Shown piece by piece: positions 53,601 through 64,000 of a stretch of DNA of 64,000 nt; position 1 is the stretch's first letter, and each line of letters begins with the position of its first letter. The stretch comes from Romanomermis culicivorax (Eukaryota; Nematoda; Enoplea; Mermithida; Mermithidae), in the NCBI GenBank assembly GCA_963922205.1, contig CAWUHX010000134.1:310001-374000 (forward strand). The letters run 5' to 3'. Below the pieces are notes generated by a model, which was given only the letters and a program-made list of their open reading frames with translations, ran no database searches and was not told the origin of the DNA. The position numbers and the translations under genes were made by a program.

Positions 53601-54358
53601 ACGTTGGTGATTTCAGAATTGACACTTGTAGACCTTTACTCGCCATATCTTTTCTGTGTCAGTTTACATATTCAAAATTACCGTCGCTAATCAATGGAGT
53701 AAAGTCCGTCAAGAGTATTGCGGACGTCATTTTCGTAGTAGTCGGCGTCGTCGGCTTTCCACTGCTTGAAGAACCTGCTCGACTACTCGAGACTTGGGAC
53801 GGCGAGAGTTTCTTCTTATCAGTCTTGACCTCATCAACGTGCCTTTCTTCTTCATCGTCGTCGTAGTCTACGGGCAGCTCCTGCTCTTCTTGGTCCTCGT
53901 CACTTTTGGTTTTAAACTTGGACGCCGCCACCGCCGCCGTCCCTACAATCGGTCGACCACCGGAGTCGCCGCGGGATTTCATGTCGCTCGAGTCGAACGC
54001 CGGTCTAGCGGCAGCGTCGGCAACACGACGCGGTCGACGATAGTTGTCGGAGGGAGCGGCTTCGATTGGGCAATTTTTATGGACAGAACATAAATATATA
54101 AATGCAACTAAAAAACATACAAAACGATGTAAAATGAGGAATCGACTTTGAGATCAGAAGAAAAAACAGCGCCTGGGTAAAACTCAATGACTTTCCTCAT
54201 ATTTAAGAAACTTTTGAACTTTTCCATCAACAGATTTGTGTCGGAAAATTCGAATTTTCACTTGGATCTTACTGAATTGAATTGAAATATTAACCTCATA
54301 AATCTTCACACGACAAACGTGACAACTCACCAATAATTAAAATTAGACAACGGAACAT
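50696..54358 (-). CDS. Single-pass type I membrane protein, unknown family
   Basis: Four phase-consistent exons on the minus strand: 54331-54358, 53682-54059, 50967-51128, 50696-50919; 263 residues. The first exon encodes MFRCLILII, the start of a short signal peptide. The ectodomain is low-complexity: Arg/Ala-rich (NYRRPRRVADAAARPAFDSS), acidic (DYDDDEEERHVDE), then Ser/Thr/Pro-rich (SSSRAGSSSSGKPTTPTTTK), likely O-glycosylated, then GNDTAQEQPAFGSSSGDQSI with one Asn-glycosylation site. The membrane span lies at about 195-217 (WILYASLVLLVIFIVIFSIC). A charged tail follows (QKISHEQKKDDEAVKDEATR) and ends GSVYK, with AATAAA overlapping the stop. Alternatively the tail may splice to the lysine-rich exon at 47708-48149. 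No domain recognised; function unknown, perhaps a surface mucin-like or adhesion molecule. The 2.5-kb second intron holds MITE copies. Confidence 0.7.
52543..52585. mobile_element. Right-end fragment of a TAGTCTG MITE
   Basis: TTGCTTTCCACTTTTTGTAA and AGAAAACGGACTATA match the right end of the family; no left end is found nearby. Confidence 0.55.
53233..53480. mobile_element. TAGTCTG MITE, full copy in the membrane-protein intron
   Basis: Left end TGTAGCCTGTTTTTCATAAA, right end TTTATAAAAAACTGACTATA. Internal words (CTTTAATGTATTTTGAGCG, GCGAGTGCCATCTTATAT) match other copies in reverse orientation. One flank has lost the exact TA-TAG junction. Confidence 0.75.
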
Positions 54359-55676
54359 AATGACGACGATTATTAAGCAGGGGCAAATCTATGAACACGG
54401 CCTCTCTTATAATGTAAAGTTACAACAATTGAAAAAGAATTACTATCGGTCATTGATTATCCAGCTTTAAAAAGCAAATAGCCCTTTCCGAGGGACATTG
54501 AAATTCAGCATTTCATACCTTCGCTTTTTCTGCTATTCCGTATGTTATAGCAATGGAAATTTGTGAGCATACTCAACTAACCTTCAACAATTTTTTGAGC
54601 GGAAAATTTTACTGTAAAAATTGTTTACTTTACGACATCAATGATGTTTATCAGTTTGTCACGTTTTTTATTTGAAAATTTTTTATGTAAAACAAAACTA
54701 TAGTAAAAAGTTCTTGAAGGTCGATCGTCTTACGGCTTTCAGCATTTTCCGTTGTTAAAACTCATGACCCCGAAGCGATGCAATGACGAACGGGAAACCT
54801 CTGTTCAATATTTAGCTGTTTATGCATAAGTTGATTTTACTTGGATCTATTGCATAGAAGTGTTGACATACAACATATGTCACAGCTAACTAAAATGTCA
54901 CGAGATCAGTCAACTTCTAACCTGAAATCTACGGCCGGTCAGATTGTACAAGATGGTATATGATCACAGTTTGTATTTTTATAAATGCGCTTAAATTAGA
55001 AAGAGAGCATAAAATCAATGTTATTGGCTAAAATCATTTCGATGAAGCTTCTACAATAAAATTTTTCGTTTACTTGATTGAGCAGTAGGCTCATTACCAG
55101 TACTACGTCCATGTGTCATATAATTTAGCAGAAAGTCGATGGAAAAGTCCTTGCTTTCCAATTTATGACCTGAAAACATTTCAAGAAAAATCTTTTGTCA
55201 TCAAAATTTTTTCCTCAAAGAATTGTTTTGTGTATGCTCAGAAATTTTCAGTCCTACAATAGCAGAAAATCACAGAAGTAATGATTATTGCTTGCTTCCT
55301 CCACTAAAATGATTGTGAAATGGCGAAATATTTTCCAGAGCTCTTCTCATCCACTATTACACAAATCCACGATTCATTTGCTCAGGCAGAATACTTTTGA
55401 AGCGGACCTGAGATACCATCCGATTTAAAAAAAAAATTTTGTTTGATCCAGACACGAAATTATCCAATTAAACAATATCAACCGTCCCTCGCACAAAGAT
55501 ACGGCTCATCGATAAAAAAAGAAGTCTTCCATAGGATTTTTAATTTTCAACGAAGAACAACCAGAATAACAATTAATGAAATATATTATAATCACGGAGA
55601 AATAAAAACAAAAAAGACTCTAAACCAAGGCGTGGCAGACATTAACTCAAACGAAAGAATAATATTCACAAAAAAT
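54359..55676. other. Intergenic region with a decayed MITE
   Basis: Upstream of the membrane-protein gene and downstream of PDIA6, both read leftwards. A decayed TAGTCTG-family copy occupies roughly 54516-54702 (ACCTTCAACAATTTTTTGAG and the end AACAAAACTATA). No gene is recognised. Confidence 0.45.
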
Positions 55677-58600
55677 TTAAAGTTCTTCTTTGCCTAAGTC
55701 GACGTCACTTAAATCGATATCTTCTTCCGGAGGTAACTGTAATAATGAACAGTTTTAGACAGAACTAAAATGATGCTGCGGGCAGACATAATCAATCAAT
55801 TAATATCATTCATTAGGCCTAGTTTTACAGATTTTAGAAGCATAAACTAGGAAAATCAAGCTCAAATTTCTTATTTCGCTTGTAAGAGAAAACTGTCCAC
55901 TGAATAAAAATTTCAAATTCTGAACATTTAAAAAATCGAAAATTCTGTTGTGATAATCCACGCAGTAAAAAGCCTCTGCTAAAACTGAAAACATGTCATT
56001 CAATCGACGCTTACTTCGGCATCTTTGCCGTCCCAAGGCGCGACTTCTTTGATTTTAGGTAGCACAGATCCTTTCATGGGAAGAGTGGAACCTTTGCCGT
56101 AAGCCAGAGCCCTAAAAATTGCAAGAAATTATAAAGTGGGAACCTACGAACTTGAGCATTTTGTATAACCTCAAAAATTCACTGATTCCATCAGCGCTGA
56201 ACGACCCTTTCAAAATAGAATATTTCATTTTACGAGAATTCAAAGCCGCCATAGCCGGATAACCGAAACCACCGATTCCCAGATTATCTTCTAATTCCGG
56301 CTGTTGAACAGCTTCAGTCCAGACCCATCTAAAGTAAGAGACATTAGTCTTAGTTTTTTCAGACCAGGCCTAACGTCAGTAGACATAATTTTGTATATGA
56401 TGAATAATATCTTATTTCGCCATGCTGACACCAAACTTCCGGTCAAAAAATAATTTCATGGCATTTTCTGTTTCGACTATACATAAATGAGCATCTTTTG
56501 TGATTTTTCAATCCAAGTCGCTCGTGACATTTGTCGAAACGCATTGTTCGAGTCAAATCGAAATTGTTCATGTCGTGAATCAGGATGAACGATGATTTTT
56601 CGATGAATAACACCGGTATCGGGACGACTTCTTTCCGCACTTTATTACGAATTCCAATTACTTACCCCCACATGTGCTTCTTGAATTTTTCGCCAACTTC
56701 GCGTAACATTTTTATATAATCATTACGGCATTTCGACTGACAGTCCATAATGTGAGGTAAAACAGAAATGATGCACAACGGATGTGATTCGCAGGCTTCC
56801 TTCAAATCTTTTTCGGACGTGATCTAGAAATTGAACAAACATTTTATTCAGTATTATTGCACGAAATAGTACTGATACCATACATGTAACGGGGCCCCGA
56901 GGTCTGGGGACTTCTTTGGGCCGGGCTCACTGATCCCTCAAAATTCAAGGGAGTCTCTGAAAAAATAGATTTTTTCACCAAAAAAGTCCAAAAAACGGTT
57001 CCGAAAATGTTAATTTTTATCTTAAAAACGGTGAAAAATGTATGCATGGAGCGGAGCGCCGATTTTCTCACAATATGGCTGGCCATAGGATGGAAAAATC
57101 CCGAGGTTCGCCCCATGGCTAGCCATACAGCCGACGATTTCTGTGGGGGGATCCTATACCACTTCCCTCCAATTACATGTATGACTGATACCTAATGATT
57201 GGATTTAATGATTTGAAAGACTGTTACTTTTTTACCCAATAATTTTCGAAATGGACAATCAAGAATTTAAACGTTTTTTCAGGGGGGTCTAGTTTAAACT
57301 TTCTCGATCTAAACGACATAGAAGACTGACTCAGCTACGTAGCGCCGGAAAATTTTCTAAATTTCGATATTCTAGAATGCAGGAAAATAAATCTTTTGTC
57401 AACATACACAAATTATGCACGCATCTGATAGTTTGGATTCCTGAAGCAGAAAGAACTGATAATGTTTGAATCACATTCCAAATGCGAAGTTTATGTTCAC
57501 AAAACACTAAAATATTTCAACACTGCAAAAAGATTTTCAGAAAGCGATCGGGAAAAATATTGATTTTTTAAAATTATGTCAAGAAACAATACAAGATCAA
57601 ACATTCATCCATGATGTGTTGATGTTTAAAAGATATAAGCAGAAGATAGGACGGCATTTTTTAACCGTGATCTAGAAATAACATGCAGAATTACAAATCA
57701 TTCAGAATCCAGCGCTCAGCACCGGAAAATTTTCAGGAAGTTTTCGTTTTAAAACGCATGAAAATGAATTTCCGGACACGAAATCCTACAACTTAATCAA
57801 AAGGATCGTCTGGTTGTACTGTGCATCAAACAATCCTTACCGTACGGAGTAAAACTTTTCCGTAGCAATCGAAAAAAATCTGTCGGGTGCATTAAAAAGC
57901 CCGATGAATGATTCATATTCAACACTTCTCATAGTTTTTTGAATGCAAGAATTTATTAAACTCTACCTGAATGACTTCCGGTGGTGGAACATTTTCGGCG
58001 ACTTTGCTATTAGCCCACGACACGATATCGCTCGAAGTTCGTCCGCCGTCATAATCTTGAGCATCGCTCATGCTTTTTTTACCAGCAGGGAAGTATTTGA
58101 TAGTTGGAAAACCTTTGATCTAGAAACGGAGAACAATGTTTAGCATTCGAAAGATCAGGGAAATATGAAGACTATACACTGAATTGACCAGCCATTGAAG
58201 TGTGAACGGTAGCGTCCAAAGCGCCGAGTTTCATTTTGCCTTTAAGTTGCGTGGCCGCCGAAGCCCAGTGAGGAGCTAAATTTTTACAATGGCCGCACCA
58301 CGGGGCGAAAAATTCTACCAACCACGGTTCATCGCTATCGATAACCAAATTTTCGAAATTGCTGTCGGTCAATTCGATGACATCTTTTTCATCACCCTGA
58401 AAGCGGATCAAGATGAAACATTTCGATTTTGGAAATGTGGAGACAGAATGGAATGTAGAATATGCTTCAATCAGCCAGCCATCCGTATTGAAGATTTTAA
58501 AAGGCGACTATTTTTAATCCATGTTTGGCCAAATCATCACAACAACATCATGATTTGGAATCCGCGTGTGAGATTGTGGAGTCTATTGTTCGATCGGCGT

Positions 58601-60365
58601 GTAAATTCTGAGTTACCCAGACAGCTCTGCTTTAGCCAGGATAAAATTTACTAATTTTAGTATGTACGCGGGATGAAAGAGATCACTCTAAAATTAGGAT
58701 ATACATAATCGATGATGTATGAGAAATTTCTAAGTGTCCGGGTTTCTCTCTCGCGACGGAAAAGTCTAGAAACGCTAGACATACATAGTGGAATTATGTT
58801 CGCTTGACATTGAAATGTCACACGGAAGTTAAACAGCCTTGATGAATAACTCCATTGGCAGAAAAATCTCCAATAAATTTTCTCATTCATTGCAAGAAGA
58901 AAACGTCCGTGAACTTTGCTCACTCCACGATGCCAATGGAATAACCATAAGCATAACTGCAAACACATAGAGGATTATAAGGAGAGTATTACCCCTATCC
59001 AGAATCCTCAATAGATCATTGGGAATAAAATTTTGGAGAAATATGGCTATTTTAGTGAATATTTGGGTACACCTCCCTAATAATTTTGAACTTTAACCAT
59101 ACAAGAAAATCTGGCCTTGTAGACCTCTGCCTTTAAGGAATATATCTGTCAAAAAAGTTATTGTACTAGAACGATCACTGGGACATGATGAGTTCATTTT
59201 TTGGAACACTTTCAGCCTACGAAACAGTAAAAGCCATGACGACACGAAAAAGAGGATTTACCTTGGGCGACTCGCCGCCAGCCTTCCTGCCGCTAAGACG
59301 AAAACGTACCAAGGACGATAATTCCGACAAAGCATGATCAACTATGCCTTGAGCTGTTCGCTGACCTATACAAACCAGGAAAACGAGAGAATGAAAGCAA
59401 TGAAATCACGAAAGAAATCTGCTAACCATTATAATCTTGGGCTTTCGTTTTATCGGCGCCGAAAATTTTGATGGTCGGGAAACCGCGGACGTTGTAGGGC
59501 GCGCCTACTGATTGATGTTCGTCCATGTTGACTGCTCCAACATTGACGATCCCCTAAAAAATTAATGAATTCAGGATTACTGCCAAAAGCGGACGAGAAT
59601 AAATAACGAGTTTCTTTTAGTAAGAGATGTTTCGATACAGCGTGCCGACTTTTTCCGAAATTGCTGGCGGATAGGCCCCTGCGCCGGTAGCAATCATGGG
59701 ACATCCATATCAAGAAATTTATTAAATTTCGAACTACAAGCTGATCAAAAGAAAAATTAATAAAATCCTACTTTCAAAGCCTTGGCGGCCTTTTCATATT
59801 CCGGAGCTAATGATTGGCAATGTCCACACCTGAAAATACAACCAGAAAATACCGATTTTTTACAACTTCGAATCGACACTCATTTTGGGATTGACTTGGA
59901 AAAATCCACAACGGTGGAATAGAGCAGCAAACTTGAGAAGAGTTTAGCCGAAAAATTACACAATTTTTACTCAATATTTACAGAAAGTTTGGTGTTAAAA
60001 GTATGATTTATGGCCAATCAAAAATTTACATAGTACTGTTGCATATTTTTCTATTTCTCGGGTACCAATGAATTTTTAGTTTGGAATACATATAGAAAAA
60101 TAACAGCATAAAAGTCTTCTACTATAGCATGAGCCGCAGTTCATAAAATCTCGAATACACAAACAACCTAATGTTCTTACCAGGGTGCGTAAAATTCAAC
60201 GATCCAAATTCCGTCGCTATCCAACACTCGATGTTTGAAATTGTTGGCTGTTAAATCTATCACGCTAGAATCGCCTTCGTATAAAGCATTCGAAAACCCG
60301 CAAGCAACGATTACTAAAACGTTGAACGCATTAAATGAGAAAATGCAGATTTTACAATCGTGCAT
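55677..60365 (-). CDS. PDIA6: Protein disulfide isomerase A6 (P5)
   Basis: Oxidises and isomerises disulfides in the ER lumen. Ten exons on the minus strand: 60181-60365, 59772-59829, 59427-59553, 59262-59365, 58178-58396, 57967-58119, 56666-56823, 56170-56328, 56015-56111, 55677-55736. All phases agree; 439 residues, against 440 in human PDIA6. Signal peptide from the ATG at 60365 ([20 protein letters not shown]). First thioredoxin domain with active site WCGHC at 62-66 ([20 protein letters not shown]), second with WCGHC at 191-195 ([20 protein letters not shown]). The non-catalytic third domain includes [20 protein letters not shown] and [20 protein letters not shown]. The C terminus [13 protein letters not shown] ends in KEEL, a variant of the KDEL retrieval signal. 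A 149-bp hAT-type MITE lies 28 bases upstream of the ATG and a 304-bp element sits in the intron before exon 7. Confidence 0.97.
56871..57192. mobile_element. 304-bp MITE with 9-bp target duplication in a PDIA6 intron
   Basis: The element 56880-57183 has inverted ends (ATACATGTAAC on the left; complement of CATACATGTAATTGG on the right) and is flanked by a perfect 9-bp direct repeat ACTGATACC (56871-56879, 57184-57192). Nine-base duplications fit Mutator-like elements. Its ends also resemble the CCTGTAAGAGG family, which makes TA; the longer duplication is the better-supported reading. Non-coding. Confidence 0.75.
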
Positions 60366-60384
60366 ATTTGCTCACTTCACGATA

Positions 60385-60549
60385 GTCCAGGCCAGGGCCG
60401 TGCACAAGGGGGGGGGGCGACTCCCCCCCCCCCATTGAGGCAGTATGCACACAGTGTATCACGCTAAATCGACATTTCCTTGGGCTATTTGGTGAAAAAA
60501 ATTTAGTCCGCCCCCATGAAAAAATCCTGCGCACGGCCCTGGTCCAGGC
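60385..60549. mobile_element. 149-bp hAT-type MITE just upstream of the PDIA6 start codon
   Basis: The element 60393-60541 has inverted ends CAGGGCCGTGCACAAGG and, inverted, CAGGGCCGTGCGCAGGA, each followed by a G- or C-tract. It is flanked by a perfect 8-bp direct repeat GTCCAGGC (60385-60392, 60542-60549). CAGGGCCGTGCGCAGG ends with 8-bp duplications are a known hAT signature. It starts 28 bases before the PDIA6 ATG on the coding strand, hence probably in the 5' UTR or core promoter. Confidence 0.88.
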
Positions 60550-61373
60550 TATATGCTGACATTTCTGATATCAAACTGGACCAGATCAAAATCCAAAATA
60601 AAAACTCTTAATCAAGATAGAAAAGCGTAGTAGGCCAAGAAGATTGGCCGTAATCTCTGGCAAGGTGGTTTTCATTGGAATTATGTACAAATTTTCGAAT
60701 ATATAAAAATTTGATGTCATGAGTTGAAGAATGTTCAGAAATTTTAGTCGCGCTAGCTAACTAAAACTAGCATTACTCGACACGGATTTGACACTAATTC
60801 TGTGGGATTTGATTCTAATGATGTTTTGCCTGGTCATGACAAGCGTTTTTTCGTACTCTTGTGCACCGTGCAAAGAGAGTAAAAAAAGATTTTGCACAGA
60901 TGAATAATTCTTTTTATTTCTCTTATATATGGCAAAGAATTAGCAATGGTAAATTCTAAAATTTAAAACTCAAAAGCGCTTCGCGCTGGTCATGTTTACT
61001 GGATTTTAGACTAATGTCAGTCATGCACGAAATTTAAAAAATCTGTCTTTCTACAAAATAAACATTCAGTTGTTAGTTTTCGACCGTAAAAAACAAATTT
61101 TAATATTTAAGAGGTGAAAAACTAATGTAAATTGGCAACCCTGAATTAAAATTCAAAGAACAGAGCTCTAGCCTCTAAAACAAAACCAAGAAAGAGATTT
61201 GTGCAATGCTAGTCAGTGAATACTCTTGACTCTGTCGAACACTACGACATGCCAAATCCAGAAGAGCAAGACCGTCAACCATTCACTGTTTTTTCGCACT
61301 GACGTTTCCGCTATTTGGAGACAGAGGACAAAAAATGATCCATATGCAGTCTATGATTCTTCTTTTTGGCTCA

Positions 61374-61517
61374 TACCTGTAAGAGGTCCGGCCAGCGAAG
61401 GGGAGGTAAACCCAAAATTTGAGGGGGGGATCGAAAGAATCGACAATTTTCCCCAAAAAGGCACTTCTAGGGTTGACCAAGCTAAAAATCCCCACAGCCC
61501 CTCCCCAATTACAGGTA
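61374..61517. mobile_element. CCTGTAAGAGG MITE, second copy
   Basis: Ends CCTGTAAGAGGTCCGG and, inverted, CCTGTAATTGGGG, with TA on both sides. Translations of this copy and of the nested one at 49832-50005 share LIPVRGP and VNPKF words, which shows the two are homologous DNA rather than genes. Confidence 0.85.
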
Positions 61518-62973
61518 GGGTAGAACTCCTAACTTCAAACACATTTGGCTTTGACTTGATCTAGCGACTTTAAAATTAAAGAAAATGGGATCGATTTTTT
61601 GCAACAAACAGAAAAAATGTAAGTGCGAAAAAGTTGACTCTAATAGCAAACGATTAAGCTTCCAGATCGATTTTTTTTAAATGTTGAAATTTTGTTTCAA
61701 ATTAGGATCAAACCGGCCCTAACTTTGAACACTTTTTATTTTTTTTTAATCGCTTAGAATCATTTTAAACAACAAAACATCACAATACGAGATATAGCAA
61801 TCAACTAAATGACAAAAAAACTGTTATGGGTAATCATATTACGAAGCCATATTATCGAAGTTCAACAGCAAAGTTACGGGTGAAATGAAATGAAATTTAA
61901 CAATGATGGGAGGCGGAAATCTGGAAATTATGAGCCTCTAATGCTTCTTTGAAAAAATATATTAAAGATTCGAATTATGACTGTAATTAAGCAGCTATCA
62001 CAATGATAATAAATGTCCTTGTCAAAATCGTCAGGCAAGCAGTCTTCAGATAGGTATCCAAACTTGACACAAATCCCATTAAACCCTAGTTTCTTGGAGA
62101 CTGTTTCTCTTTTTATCACAAATAGTATTAGTTTCTACCACAATTCTTTCTCATATGAAGAGCTTTCGGACAAATGTTTGGCTTCGCCCTCCTTCTGGGA
62201 CCTAAATTCTTTAACCGATCAATTGCTTCATCAGCAGTTGAAGCTTCCGGTGTTTACGATTCAGACTTCTACCTTTTGCTTTTAGCATTTTTTGGTCAAT
62301 TTTCTTTCAAAAATTGCGAAGAAGTTAGGGGATAAGTTTTTCAAAATAGTTTAAAATGGTTATGATATTTAGATTCTACACTCCAAATTTAGCTGAATTA
62401 CATGAAATTAGACCCTACTTATTGATGACATTGAAATTATTTACTGTTGAAAAAACGATTTTTCGAAAATCGGCACCATAGTCGGATGTGAAGAAATTTT
62501 CAAAATCTGACGGCTACAATGAACTGTGTAATAATATAAAACGTTAATCAGCCTCCTTGTTGGAAAAAACAGGAAGTGAAAATTTTTTGAATTGAATGAT
62601 ACGTCAAGGCACAAATGTGTTCGAAGTTGAGGGTTTTACCCTATGTTTTGGCTAAGTACACAGACATGTCAGCCGTCGAATTTGTATGCAATTTTGGTTT
62701 TCCTCGCATTAGTTTTATTGGTAACCTTCTTGTTACCATGGATTTTGATGAATTTTTATCGTAATCTGACCCAAAAATCAAAAAATTTTGTTTTTACTTC
62801 ATTTTTGATAAATTACTCACTGCAAAAGCACGAATATGTTCAGAAAAGTTCAAAAATGCATTTATAAATAGTGTGGTGGTATTTTTAGGCGAAAAAACGA
62901 TATGGTGAAAAAAATTTTGACCTCGTTCGCCAATTGGCGAAACGGTTTCTGCGAAAAAACAGTGGCAACAAAT

Positions 62974-63051
62974 AAGGTAGAGTGGGGTGACTTTGATCAG
63001 GGACGACTTTGATCAGAGTCGCCCCTGATCAAAGTCACCCCACTTTACCTT
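62974..63051. repeat. 30-bp-stem hairpin (GGGGTGACTTTGATCA)
   Basis: Left arm AAGGTAGAGTGGGGTGACTT through TGATCAGGG, right arm its complement with one change, separated by about 19 bases that contain a further ACTTTGATCA word. A typical remnant of a small inverted-repeat transposon; no target duplication is clear. Confidence 0.75.
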
Positions 63052-63542
63052 ACAGAAATTTTGAATTGAATCTTTTGTGCCCACTGTTTTTTTCCACAGT
63101 GTGAAAAATGTGGAAAAAATCTGGAATGTGCAAAAAATTTTTGAGGTCTTTCCACAAATGCGGCAAAAAATTTGGAGTTTTCATATCGAAAAGATGCATT
63201 TTGGTGCATTTTAGGAGGTCCAAATCTCAAAATTTTCCCGCGCTTCGTGCCGGCTATAACTTTAATAATCATCATTATTTATTACCAACCTCAGGCGCGG
63301 CTTTTAGCATGTTCACCTTCACTCACCATTTAATCTTCAATAGTTTTCATCATCTTAAACGTCATACATGGCCACAGGGTATACATAGGGTATACATTAT
63401 CCCTACCCTAAACTTTAGAGTAACCATTTGCTATCTGGCGATTTTTGGACAAAATTACAAAAATTACAAAGAAAAATACATTGACAAAAAATAACTGATG
63501 CAAGCAATGCACAGTATATGGTTGACAATAAGTATGAGAACA

Positions 63543-63818
63543 TCAAAATAAGTTACTGGTTGGCAAATACACATCATCTTCCATTTCAGTATCATCCAAT
63601 TTCATTTCCTTTCTTGTTTTCTTTTTTCGATTATGAGGGTCATCAGTGCGCATGTGGTTTTCTGCAACCCATGCCTTTGCATATTTTGATGCTTTGAACT
63701 GTTCCAAATCATTTGGGCCATTTATTCTTAAGCGCATCAAAGCATCCAGGCTTATTCCTTCGAGTCTTGATCGCCTTGATGTGCGTATATGGTTCATTAT
63801 TGAAAAGTCAGAAACATG
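63543..63818 (-). pseudogene. C-terminal fragment of an hAT-type transposase
   Basis: Read leftwards, the open segment starts around HVSDFSIMNHIRTSRRSRLE and continues GISLDALMRLRINGPNDLEQ, then a basic tail (NRKKKTRKEMKLDDTEMEDD) to a stop at 63543. The pattern of a short helix NHI-T--R-RL followed by LM-I-INGP and a charged tail is the C-terminal dimerisation end of hAT transposases and of domesticated ZNF862-like host proteins. Upstream it is closed by a stop with no evident acceptor, and the rest would lie beyond the window. Transposon remnant or last exon of a domesticated gene. Confidence 0.7.
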
Positions 63819-64000
63819 TCAGAAAAACTAACCTGGCATTTACTGAGTTTGAGTTTGGTTTTATCATCAATCAACATGCTCATTTATTTATTTCAGAAAA
63901 ACAATGCTTCCAGTTTTTATCACCAACATAATCCAAAAAATATGAAAAGCAAAGCAAACACATCTAAAATTGACTTTTATCATTGTCACAAAAATGATTT

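Larger units (their letters stand above)
60550..63542. other. Non-coding stretch upstream of PDIA6
   Basis: It contains the MITE at 61374-61517 and the hairpin at 62974-63051. Small open frames show no similarity, some of them being translations of the MITE. The PDIA6 promoter should lie in its left part, but I recognise no ER-stress element. Confidence 0.45.

Noticed and set aside
53591-54093. Two plus-strand frames rich in Ser and Arg
   Set aside because: They are the antisense of exon 2 of the minus-strand membrane-protein gene, which has correct splice phase.
58289-58654. 121-residue plus-strand frame
   Set aside because: Antisense of PDIA6 exon 5 plus intron; the minus strand carries the conserved thioredoxin domain.
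61226-61564. 112-residue plus-strand frame
   Set aside because: Its middle is the CCTGTAAGAGG MITE, shared with the nested copy at 49832-50005.

Overview
The window looks like nuclear DNA of an AT-rich animal, most likely a nematode. Four independent signs point that way: a cuticlin-type zona pellucida (ZP) gene, an eight-cysteine insulin-like peptide with the C. elegans INS-6 cysteine layout, a long array of TTAGGC (the nematode telomere hexamer), and an RFX/DAF-19 X-box just upstream of a ciliary dynein-2 gene. Introns run from tens of bases to about 4 kb and are packed with short DNA transposons. I cannot name the species. No rRNA, tRNA, CRISPR or bacterial-style operon was recognised.

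Layout. 1.8-6.4 kb (-): cuticlin-like ZP membrane protein, eight exons read, signal-peptide exon not found. 10.8-12.9 kb (+): two-exon insulin-like peptide. 15.3-20.1 kb (+): toxin-related gene in long open blocks without recognisable introns, a candidate laterally acquired gene that is probably broken. 20.8-23.0 kb (-): secreted cysteine- and proline-rich protein of three exons, whose large intron holds the TTAGGC/TCAGGC array. 23.4-31.9 kb (-): PLP-dependent threonine dehydratase with a C-terminal ACT domain, twelve exons. 33.1-46.7 kb (+): DYNC2I1/WDR60, the dynein-2 intermediate chain, nineteen exons, divergent from the dehydratase. 47.7-48.1 kb (-): terminal exon of a lysine-rich protein. 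50.7-54.4 kb (-): single-pass membrane protein of unknown family. 55.7-60.4 kb (-): PDIA6/P5 protein disulfide isomerase, ten exons, 439 residues. 63.5-63.8 kb (-): C-terminal piece of an hAT-type transposase.

Exon structures were built by eye from splice sites and reading phase. For the dehydratase, DYNC2I1, PDIA6, insulin-like and secreted-protein genes every junction keeps phase, which is strong internal support.

The genes do not form one pathway; this is an ordinary stretch of host chromosome. The accessory content is the richer part: at least six DNA-transposon or foldback families, several with clear target-site duplications, nested insertions, two insertions next to functional gene parts (PDIA6 start codon, last DYNC2I1 splice acceptor), a near-perfect 620-bp palindrome, and the telomere-like array. 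The likeliest unusual systems are the toxin-related gene and the palindromic elements.
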